Shown here: positions 1 through 5,607 of the stretch, piece after piece
Layout of the letters: every line of letters starts with the position of its first letter
Numbering within the stretch: the first letter of the stretch is position 1
The notes under the pieces: model-generated
Told to the model about the DNA's origin: nothing
Databases searched by the model: none
The model's input: the letters and a program-made list of their open reading frames with translations, nothing else
Assembly: GCA_036003885.1 (NCBI GenBank)
Contig: DASYSA010000131.1
Coordinates: 1-13,117 of the forward strand
Direction of reading: 5' to 3'
From: DASYSA01 sp036003885
Lineage (GTDB): Bacteria; Acidobacteriota; Blastocatellia; UBA7656
DNA: 13,117 bases
Made by a program: the position numbers and the translations under genes

Positions 1-1287
1 TCCCTCTTGACGGGCCTGATATTTGGGATCGTGCCTGCTATTCAAGGGTCAAAAGGCGACATCAATCTTGCCCTGAAAGAATCTGGTCGAACCACCATCG
101 GCGGCAGCAGTCGCTGGCGAAATGCTCTGGTCGTATCCGAAATCGCTCTCTCGCTGATGCTCTTGATCGGCGCCGGATTGTTGCTCAAGAGCTTTGCGCG
201 ATTGCAGCAAAGCGATTTCGGTTTCAACCCGGAGAACGTTTTGACTGTGCAGGTGATTCTGCCGCAAAAGACGTACTCAGAGCCTGCAAAGCGTCTACAG
301 TTTGTCGGCGAGTCGCTTCAGAGGATCGAGGCCCTGCCTGGCGTGAAATCCGTAGGCGTCACGAATTTCCTGCCGCTCTCGGGGTTCTGGGGAACAACGT
401 CCTATGCAGCTCAGGGTCAGCCTCTGCCCAATCCGGGAGAGGAACCGGAAGCAGACAGTCGGATTGTCACACCGGGCTATTTCTCCTCAATGGGTGTTCG
501 CTTCATCGAAGGGCGCGATTTCACCGATCAGGATCGCGACGGCGCGAAGAAAGTATTGATCGTCAACGAGACTCTTTCACGAAAGCTGTGGTCGGGTGAA
601 AGCGCTGTGGGCAAGCTTCTTAACCTGGGAGATACGAATCAACCCGAGTGGTGGGAAGTCGTCGGTGTGATCAACGACATCAAGTCATTTGGGCTCGAGA
701 AGGAGACGCACTCAGATATCTTTCGCCCGTTCGCTCAAGTAACCTTCCCGCTCATGGCATTCACGATTCGCACTTACACAGGCCCTATGAGTCTGGCATC
801 GGCAGTTCGCCAACAGATCTGGTCGGTAGACAGAGACCAACCGCTTTTCAAGGTGTTGAGCCTCGAACAACTCGCTGCCGAGTCTGTCTCACTCAGAAAA
901 GTCAGCATGACTCTTCTGGGAACGCTGGCTGCGCTCGCTCTGATCATTGCGGCGGTGGGCATCTACGGCGTGATGTCGTACATAGTTACTCAACGCACAA
1001 ATGAGATTGGGATCCGGATGGCGCTCGGCGCAAAACAGAGCGACATATTGAGGTTGATGCTTGGGCAAATCGGCCTCCTCACATTGATTGGCGTGGGAGT
1101 TGGTCTGTTGGCTGCATTCGTTCTTTCTCGCTTGATCGCGAATCTGTTGTACGGAGTAAGCGCGACGGACACCTTGATCTTCATCAGCGCGCCTTTGATA
1201 TCCGTGACCGTTGCGATGTTAGCGTGCTACGTTCCCGCGCGGCGAGCGCTCAAGCTTGACCCGACAATTGCGCTCAGATACGAGTGA
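1..1287 (+). CDS. ADOP-family MacB/FtsX-like permease, C-terminal part (ADOP-1)
   Basis: The frame is open from base 1, so the gene starts outside the window; 428 residues and the stop are visible. It begins at the end of the first FtsX core (LIFGIVPAIQ), as in the central part of the paralogs downstream. A membrane segment lies at about visible residues 41-65 (VVSEIALSLMLLIGAGLLLK), then a periplasmic MacB-like domain (about 66-295), then the second FtsX core with segments near 302-330, 357-380 and 392-414. The core carries the family signatures GIYGVMSY and EIGIRMALGAK, and the protein ends PARRALKLDPTIALRYE. ADOP proteins are inner-membrane permease homologues with duplicated FtsX domains and normally no dedicated ATPase; their substrate is unknown. 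It is convergent with the HEAT-repeat fragment. A TTG at base 7 could formally start translation, but homology clearly continues upstream. Confidence 0.92.
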   Translation, partial: SLLTGLIFGIVPAIQGSKGDINLALKESGRTTIGGSSRWRNALVVSEIALSLMLLIGAGLLLKSFARLQQSDFGFNPENVLTVQVILPQKTYSEPAKRLQFVGESLQRIEALPGVKSVGVTNFLPLSGFWGTTSYAAQGQPLPNPGEEPEADSRIVTPGYFSSMGVRFIEGRDFTDQDRDGAKKVLIVNETLSRKLWSGESAVGKLLNLGDTNQPEWWEVVGVINDIKSFGLEKETHSDIFRPFAQVTFPLMAFTIRTYTGPMSLASAVRQQIWSVDRDQPLFKVLSLEQLAAESVSLRKVSMTLLGTLAALALIIAAVGIYGVMSYIVTQRTNEIGIRMALGAKQSDILRLMLGQIGLLTLIGVGVGLLAAFVLSRLIANLLYGVSATDTLIFISAPLISVTVAMLACYVPARRALKLDPTIALRYE

Positions 1288-1293
1288 ACGATT

Positions 1294-1372
1294 TTGTCCG
1301 TTGTCAGCTGTCAGTTGTCCGTAGTCCGTGGTCCGATGTCCGATGTCCGTTTTGTCCGATGTCAGTGGTCAC
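1294..1372. repeat. Degenerate heptanucleotide array (consensus about TTGTCCG)
   Basis: From 1294 the sequence divides into 7-bp units: TTGTCCG, TTGTCAG, CTGTCAG, TTGTCCG, TAGTCCG, TGGTCCG, ATGTCCG, ATGTCCG, a 2-bp slip (TT at 1350-1351), then TTGTCCG, ATGTCAG and TGGTCAC. That is 11 units of the form NNGTCMS. CAGTGGTCA (1363-1371) recurs inverted as TGACCACTG (1401-1409), giving a 9-bp stem with a 29-base loop. The array fills the space between the convergent ADOP-1 and HEAT-repeat ends, where a terminator would be expected. No classic GC stem with a T-run is visible. It has the same 7-bp period as the other spacers here but an unrelated unit. Confidence 0.8.
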
Positions 1373-1409
1373 GGACTAGCGACGACGAACGATGGATCAC
1401 TGACCACTG

Positions 1410-1646
1410 CTATTCGTTCTCAATCTCCGATAGAGCCCAGGTGGCTTTGGCGCGTACTTGTTGATCCGGATCTGAAAGGGCCTGCTTTAGAAAAGAGACA
1501 GCCCTGGAACTTCCTATCTCGCCCAACGCCCATGCCGCCGTCTTGCGCATTTCGGACTGCGAGTCAGACCCCAGCGCATTGCACAAGACCTCGACTGCGC
1601 GCTTGTCCTGAATTTCGCCCAGCGCCCATGCCGCCGTTCTGCGCAC
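1410..1646 (-). CDS. HEAT-repeat protein, C-terminal fragment (probably a remnant)
   Basis: The minus-strand frame encodes three successive HEAT-type helices: RRTAAWALGEI, RKTAAWALGEI and RAKATWALSEI, spaced 31-32 residues apart and ending SEIENE. HEAT repeats are alpha-helical solenoids that usually mediate protein contacts; no catalytic domain is visible. The only usable start is a GTG at 1646, which has no convincing Shine-Dalgarno sequence. Homology runs past it: the frame stays open to a stop at 1734-1736 (minus strand), and residues just upstream (FLAAFARSDSQSPV) match the second helix of another HEAT repeat, ending near base 1690. The gene therefore looks cut within a repeat, just ahead of the padR promoter. 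The repeats are also visible as a DNA duplication (around 1518-1564 versus 1617-1663). Calling it a pseudogene would be equally reasonable. Confidence 0.6.
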   Translation of the reverse strand: MRRTAAWALGEIQDKRAVEVLCNALGSDSQSEMRKTAAWALGEIGSSRAVSFLKQALSDPDQQVRAKATWALSEIENE

Positions 1647-1710
1647 TGGTGACTGGGAGTCTGACCTAGCGAACGCCGCAAGAAAAAATGCGTGATAGAC
1701 GAAACTCCTC

Positions 1711-1740
1711 TTGACTGAGAACGTATGTTTAGATTATGTA
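1711..1740 (+). promoter_or_regulatory. Possible padR promoter
   Basis: TTGACT at 1711-1716 matches five of six bases of the -35 consensus. TATGTA at 1735-1740, after an 18-bp gap, is only a weak -10 match, and the local sequence is AT-rich in a GC-rich region. No Shine-Dalgarno sequence precedes either likely padR start, so the transcript may be leaderless or nearly so. The placement is inferred from sequence only. Confidence 0.4.
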
Positions 1741-1756
1741 TGGTTATACCATATAT
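1736..1756. promoter_or_regulatory. Palindrome overlapping the padR start, probable PadR operator
   Basis: TATGGT-TAT-ACCATA (1739-1753) is a perfect inverted repeat, and the symmetry continues outward with one mismatched pair to nine-base arms at 1736-1744 and 1748-1756. It overlaps the weak -10 element and the ATG at 1755. PadR regulators are dimeric winged-helix proteins that bind such dyads and commonly repress their own genes. Autorepression is inferred here from the position. Confidence 0.55.
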
Positions 1757-2099
1757 GAAATCACGAATGATTGACCGCGAACTCAAGAAGGGCAGCGCTG
1801 AGCTGCTGATACTGTCGCTGATCGAGAACCGGCCTCGGCACGGGTACGACATCAGCAAACTGATCGAGTCTCGCTCACAGGGCGCCTTGAGCTTTCACGT
1901 CGCGTCGCTCTACCCCCTGCTTTACCGGCTGGAGAAACGCGGCTGGATTCAGGGCCGCTGGGTGGAAAAGGCGGGACAACGGCGGCGACGTTATTACAAG
2001 CTGACGCCCGCCGGAAGAAAGGTGCTCGCAGCCCAGCGCAACACCTGGGAAGCGTTTGTGGCGGCGATCAATCGCATCACCGGAGCCGAACATGCCTGA
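1755..2099 (+). CDS. PadR-family transcriptional regulator
   Basis: From the ATG at 1755 this is a 114-residue protein of the small single-domain PadR type. It has the expected winged-helix landmarks: KGSAELLILSLIE (helix 1), RHGYDISKLIE (helix 2), FHVASLYPLLYRLEKRGWI (recognition helix and turn), and the wing with RRRRYYKLTPAGRKVL, followed by a short C-terminal helix that would form the dimer interface. It is presumably a cytosolic repressor. Homology is strongest from MIDREL (ATG at 1767); upstream ATGs at 1725 and 1740 lie in the promoter or palindrome and are less likely starts. I chose 1755, but 1767 is nearly as good. The stop overlaps the next gene by 8 bp, indicating cotranscription and translational coupling. 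PadR genes often sit directly before ADOP permeases in Acidobacteriota, so this array is its likely target. The inducing signal cannot be told. Confidence 0.9.
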   Translation: MKSRMIDRELKKGSAELLILSLIENRPRHGYDISKLIESRSQGALSFHVASLYPLLYRLEKRGWIQGRWVEKAGQRRRRYYKLTPAGRKVLAAQRNTWEAFVAAINRITGAEHA

Positions 2100-2409
2100 C
2101 TGGAAGCAGGAGATCAGACAGCGGCTGGCTAGCCTGAAGCTCGATCCAACTCGCGAAGCCGAGATCGTTGAAGAGTTGAACCAACACCTCAAGGATCGTT
2201 ACGCGGGAATCGGCGTGTCGTTGGGTCTTGGGGGTGCGCTGGCGCTGGGAGGCTTCATCACTGGGTTGCTGTTCGAGGTGAAAGCATCCGATCCTGCAGC
2301 ACTTGTTACGGTCGCACTGGTTCTTGGAGTCGTCGCACTGCTGGCGTGCTGGATTCCTGCCTGGCGAGCGGCCCGTCTCGACCCACTGGTTGCGCTGCGC
2401 TGCGAGTGA
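2092..2409 (+). CDS. Internally deleted mini-ADOP, 105 residues
   Basis: The ATG at 2092 lies inside the end of padR, with GGAG at 2082-2085 six bases upstream. The first 38 residues (MPDWKQEIRQRL to KDRYA) match the prefix of the full ADOP genes. From residue 39 the protein jumps to the last membrane region: a hydrophobic glycine-rich stretch, LLFEVKASDP, then LACWIPAWRA and the C-terminal DPLVALRCE. About 790 residues (first transmembrane segment, both periplasmic domains, most of both FtsX cores) are missing between codons at about 2205/2206, yet the frame is preserved. It cannot act as an ordinary ADOP. It may be a neutral deletion relic, or a small membrane protein with a cytosolic head and one or two membrane helices. 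Its position directly after padR suggests it was the original first ADOP of the operon. Confidence 0.75.
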   Translation: MPDWKQEIRQRLASLKLDPTREAEIVEELNQHLKDRYAGIGVSLGLGGALALGGFITGLLFEVKASDPAALVTVALVLGVVALLACWIPAWRAARLDPLVALRCE

Positions 2410-2413
2410 ACTC

Positions 2414-2526
2414 GATTTTGGATTTTAGATTTTGGATTTTGGATTGGGGGAAGTGATTTGATGTGGATTCTGGATTCTGGATTCAGATAGGCAGCGACCT
2501 CTCTCTTCAATCCAAAATCCAAAATC
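2414..2526. repeat. Heptamer spacer with 18-bp inverted repeat
   Basis: The left arm is a run of GATTTTG-type units from 2414. GATTTTGGATTTTGGATT (2428-2445) is the exact reverse complement of 2509-2526, leaving a 63-base loop that itself contains GGATTCT units repeated near 2464-2484. The right arm runs into GAAAGG (2527-2532), the Shine-Dalgarno sequence of the remnant at 2538. It could act as a terminator-like or translation-modulating hairpin. Confidence 0.85.
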
Positions 2527-2537
2527 GAAAGGTTCAA

Positions 2538-2743
2538 ATGCCTGATTGGAAACCAGAGATCAGACGACGGTTGGCGAGGCTGAAGCTTGCCCCGACGCGC
2601 TGTTGTTTGGGGTGAGTGCGACCGACCCGCTGACCTTCGGCTTGATTGCGTTGCTGTTGGCGCTGGTGTCGCTGCTGGCTTGTTATCTGCCGGCGCGACG
2701 GGCTACGAAAGTAGACCCGCTGGTGGCGTTGCGCTGTGAATGA
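2538..2743 (+). pseudogene. Frame-disrupted ADOP deletion remnant
   Basis: The ATG at 2538 has GAAAGG five bases upstream and encodes a typical ADOP prefix start (MPDWKPEIRRRLARLKLAPTR, residues 1-21), then meets a stop at 2613-2615 after 25 codons. From base 2600, in a different frame, the sequence encodes the last 47 residues of an ADOP: LLFGVSATDPLTF, a membrane segment, PARRATKVDP and LVALRCE, stopping at 2743. About 2.5 kb between the two parts is missing compared with the neighbours. The junction is near 2600/2601, where GCGC could be shared microhomology. A TTG at 2546 would open the second frame alone but would not encode the prefix. This is a second collapse of the same kind as the mini-ADOP, but out of frame, so it is called a pseudogene. 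Confidence 0.8.
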
Positions 2744-2768
2744 GTCGGCTTGAATCAAGCGTTGAAGC

Positions 2769-2775
2769 AAGGAGG
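2769..2775 (+). promoter_or_regulatory. Shine-Dalgarno AAGGAGG for ADOP-2
   Basis: AAGGAGG lies 11 bases before the GTG at 2787 and fixes that non-ATG start, which gives the PEWKEEIRQRL prefix expected of the family. This 43-bp spacer is the only one ahead of a long ADOP that lacks the 7-bp repeats. It contains only a small dyad, CTTGAATCAAG at 2749-2759. Confidence 0.7.
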
Positions 2776-2786
2776 AAACAACAACA

Positions 2787-5513
2787 GTGCCTGAATGGAA
2801 GGAAGAGATCAGACAGCGGCTGGCCAACTTGAAGCTTGCGCCGACTCGCGAGGCGGAGATAGTGGACGAGCTCGCGCAGCATCTCGACGATCGCTACACA
2901 GAGTTACGCGCCGGCGGCGCCGCCGAAGACGGCGCCTATCGCTCCGCGCTTGCGGAGCTGAGCGAAAGCGATTTGCTGACTCGGGAACTGCAGCGGGTGG
3001 AACGCCCCGTCGAACTCGAACCCGTAGTTCTCGGAGCAAGAAGGAGCAATATGATTGGAGACCTCTGGCTGGATTTACGCTACGCCGTTCGGCTTTTGGG
3101 CAAGAACCCCAGCTTCACCGCCGTCGCAATCATCACTCTGGCTCTGGGCATCGGCGCGAACTCCGCGATCTTCAGCCTGGTCAACGCCCTCCTGCTCCGA
3201 CCGCTGTCAGCGGCCAGGCCTGAGGAACTGGTGCGCGTCTACACAGGGAGCAGCCACACCTCTTTCCCCAACTACCGCGATCTATCAGATGACACTCAGG
3301 CCTTTTCCACCCTGGCCGCCCATTGTATCGCGGCGTTCAATCTGGGCAATGCCGGGCAGGAAGGCGTGACGGGCAGAGTCTTCGGTGAGTTGGTGACGGG
3401 CAGTTACTTTCCAGCTCTCGGAGTTCCGGCATTCATCGGGCACGCCTTCGGGATTGAGACTGACGGCCCGCCCGGTGCTCATCCAGTGGTGGTCATGAGC
3501 CACGGATTGTGGGAGCGGCGCTTCGGGGCTGATGCCGGAATGGTGGGCAAGACCATAATCTTGAACGGACGGCAATTCACGGTGATTGGAATCATGCCGG
3601 AAGGTTTTCGCGGGACGTTTGCCTTCGGTCTCACTCCCGAAGTATGGGTGCCGGTGACAATGCAGCCGGTGCTCCTGCAGGGAGCGGATCGTTTCAACGA
3701 TCGAGGCAGACAGTGGCTGGAAGTGTTTGGCCGCTTGCGACCCGGTGTTACCAGGTCGCAGGCGCAGGCCGCGATCAGTGTCATCGCCAGACGGCTGGTT
3801 GAGGTTTATCCGGACCAAAGTCGAGGGATGGACCGAACGGAGATCTATCCGCTGAGCGGGATCTTTGCCTTTCGCGGGTTGAGTTTTGCGCCCGCCATCT
3901 TTGTCTTCCTGGGATTGCTGACGGTGATCGTCGGGCTCGTCTTGCTGATTGCCTGCGCGAACATCGCCAATCTGCTGCTGGCTCGTGCCGTCACACGGCA
4001 GAAGGAAGTGGCGATCCGCCTGGCGCTCGGCGCCGGCCGCCGGCGACTGATCCGCCAGTTCCTCACTGAAAGCGTGCTGCTGGCCCTTGCGGGAGGCGCA
4101 GCGGGCTGTTTGCTGGCTTTCTGGATCGTCAATGCGTTGCGCTCCTTCCAGCCGCCTCTTCCCGTTCCAATGGAACTCGATCTGACGCTGGATGCGCGCG
4201 TACTTGGCTACACGCTGGTAGTGTCCGTGCTGTCAGGCGTACTGTTCGGTCTCGCGCCCGCGTGGCACTCCTCCAAATACGACATCGTACCTCTATTGAA
4301 GGATGAGGGAGGAACAAGAGGCGGACGGTCGGCGCGATTCGGCCTCCGCAATCTGCTGGTGGCCGCGCAGGTAGCGGTGTCCCTGGTGCTGTTGATCTGT
4401 GCGGGGCTTTTCATTCGCAGCCTGCAACAAGTGCACACCGTGGATCCGGGCTTTGAAACCGAGCGTATGTTGACGGTGTCGCTGGACCTGGAGCCGGTCG
4501 GATATGACAGAGTTCGCGGAAACCTGTTCTATCGGCAACTGCTCGATCAGGTCGAAAGCCTGCCAGGCGTTCAGTCGGCCAGTCTCGCGGAGAGCATCCC
4601 CCTGACCTTCAGCCGCACAACCTTCAGCGTCGCTGTCGAAGGCTACGATTCGGCCGACGGTGACTACCCGGGGATCGACAACAACACAATCGGGCCGCGC
4701 TACTTTGAAACAATGGGAATTCCTGTTGTTGCCGGGCGGGAGTTCAATCGTCAGGACAACGAAAGCGCCGCCCGCGTGGTAATCGTCAATGAAACGATGG
4801 CGCGACGGTTCTGGCCCGATCAGAGTCCATTGGGTCGCCGCTTGCGTTTCCCGGGAGGAGGGGACACCTTCGGCCCGTACCACGAGATTGTCGGCGTCGT
4901 CAAAGACAGTAAGTACGGAACACTGGGCGAGGGTTCGCAGTCATTTTTCTATCTCTCCTCACTTCAAAACTACAGCAGGCATGCAGTGCTGCACATCCGC
5001 ACATCGGGTGAACCGACCCTCTTGCGAAGCGGAGTGGGCGACAGCATTCTGTCGCTGAACGGAGCCCTGCTGGTCGAAGTCGTCACGATGCGCGAAAACC
5101 TGGCGACCGCTTTCCTGCCTGCGCGCGTGGGGGCGGCTCTGCTGGGACTGTTTGGAGTGCTCGGGTTGAGCCTTGCAGTGGTGGGAATCTACGGCGTGAT
5201 CTCTTACGCCGTATCACAGCGGACGGGCGAGATCGGACTTCGCATGGCGCTGGGGGCTCGTCCGCGCGACATCCTGCGGTTGGTGATCGGACGGGCGATG
5301 AAGCTGACAATGATCGGCATCGGCGTCGGTGCGGCGGTTTCGCTAATGCTCACGAGATTGCTCAGGAGTCTGCTAGTGGGCGTTAGTCCGACCGACCCGC
5401 TGACGTTCATTACGCTCATTGTGCTATTTGGCCTGATAGCGTTAATGGCTTGCTACATTCCGGCGCGGCGGGCAACGAAGGTTGATCCCATGGTCGCGTT
5501 GCGGTACGAGTGA
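2787..5513 (+). CDS. ADOP-family duplicated orphan permease, 908 aa (ADOP-2)
   Basis: Complete, starting at a GTG with a strong Shine-Dalgarno sequence. Residues 1-88 form the helical cytosolic prefix (PEWKEEIRQRL, REAEIVDELAQHL). The first membrane segment is about 112-137 (LALGIGANSAIFSLVN), followed by a MacB-like periplasmic domain to about 365. The first FtsX core has segments near 372-396, 430-450 and 472-493, with IACANIANLLLARA and AIRLALGAGRRR. A further segment lies at 522-546, a second periplasmic domain to about 780, and the second core from 785 (GIYGVISY, EIGLRMALGAR), ending ARRATKVDPMVALRYE. There are no Walker motifs, so it is a permease without its own ATPase; substrate and energy source are unknown. 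The sequence after the first helix (RPEELV, SFPNYRDL) groups it with ADOP-3. It is probably cotranscribed with padR. Confidence 0.93.
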   Translation: MPEWKEEIRQRLANLKLAPTREAEIVDELAQHLDDRYTELRAGGAAEDGAYRSALAELSESDLLTRELQRVERPVELEPVVLGARRSNMIGDLWLDLRYAVRLLGKNPSFTAVAIITLALGIGANSAIFSLVNALLLRPLSAARPEELVRVYTGSSHTSFPNYRDLSDDTQAFSTLAAHCIAAFNLGNAGQEGVTGRVFGELVTGSYFPALGVPAFIGHAFGIETDGPPGAHPVVVMSHGLWERRFGADAGMVGKTIILNGRQFTVIGIMPEGFRGTFAFGLTPEVWVPVTMQPVLLQGADRFNDRGRQWLEVFGRLRPGVTRSQAQAAISVIARRLVEVYPDQSRGMDRTEIYPLSGIFAFRGLSFAPAIFVFLGLLTVIVGLVLLIACANIANLLLARAVTRQKEVAIRLALGAGRRRLIRQFLTESVLLALAGGAAGCLLAFWIVNALRSFQPPLPVPMELDLTLDARVLGYTLVVSVLSGVLFGLAPAWHSSKYDIVPLLKDEGGTRGGRSARFGLRNLLVAAQVAVSLVLLICAGLFIRSLQQVHTVDPGFETERMLTVSLDLEPVGYDRVRGNLFYRQLLDQVESLPGVQSASLAESIPLTFSRTTFSVAVEGYDSADGDYPGIDNNTIGPRYFETMGIPVVAGREFNRQDNESAARVVIVNETMARRFWPDQSPLGRRLRFPGGGDTFGPYHEIVGVVKDSKYGTLGEGSQSFFYLSSLQNYSRHAVLHIRTSGEPTLLRSGVGDSILSLNGALLVEVVTMRENLATAFLPARVGAALLGLFGVLGLSLAVVGIYGVISYAVSQRTGEIGLRMALGARPRDILRLVIGRAMKLTMIGIGVGAAVSLMLTRLLRSLLVGVSPTDPLTFITLIVLFGLIALMACYIPARRATKVDPMVALRYE
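3041..3053 (+). promoter_or_regulatory. Internal Shine-Dalgarno and in-frame ATG in ADOP-2
   Basis: AAGGAG (3041-3046) lies four bases before an in-frame ATG at 3051 (codon 89), exactly where the prefix ends and the permease part begins (MIGDLWLDLRYA). Initiation here would give an 820-residue protein without the prefix. The same arrangement occurs in the other three long ADOP genes that include this region. Confidence 0.5.
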
Positions 5514-5516
5514 ATC

Positions 5517-5595
5517 GATTTTAGATTTTGGATTTTGGATTGGGGAGAGCCCAATCCTCAAATCCAAAATCCAAAATCCAAAATCCAAAATCCAA
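5517..5595. repeat. Heptamer spacer with inverted arms and five tandem AATCCAA units
   Basis: The left arm (5517-5541) is made of GATTTTG-type units. The right arm is five perfect tandem copies of AATCCAA (5561-5595). GATTTTGGATTTTGGATT at 5524-5541 pairs perfectly with 5561-5578 across a 19-base loop. A competing inner hairpin, GATTGGG-GAGAG-CCCAATC (5538-5556), is also perfect. The block fills the space between ADOP-2 and ADOP-3 and ends 12 bases before the ADOP-3 start. Unlike the other repeat spacers it does not end in CGAAAGG. Confidence 0.88.
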
Positions 5596-5607
5596 GTGAC
5601 AAGATTC

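Noticed and set aside
1725..1754. Earlier padR starts at 1725 and 1740
   Set aside because: They fall in the promoter or palindrome, and the extra residues (MFRLCMVIPY) do not resemble PadR N-termini.
2056..2091. Start of the mini-ADOP at 2056
   Set aside because: This lies deep in padR; the family-typical MPDWK start at 2092 has a GGAG six bases upstream.
2414..2526. Classical rho-independent terminator in the heptamer spacers
   Set aside because: The stems are AT-rich, the loops are long, and no T-run follows the right arm; it is instead followed by a ribosome site. A weaker terminating effect cannot be excluded.
3285..3818. Minus-strand open frame of 177 codons opposite ADOP-2
   Set aside because: No recognisable domain and wholly inside a conserved periplasmic domain on the other strand.
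5561..5595. CRISPR-like array
   Set aside because: The units are 7 bp and contiguous, with no spacers and no cas genes nearby.
5482..5607. N-terminal extension of ADOP-3 reading through the spacer (ESILDFGFWIGES and similar)
   Set aside because: The peptide is produced by the 7-bp repeat, overlaps the end of ADOP-2, has no start signal, and the family-typical MPDW start lies at 5608.
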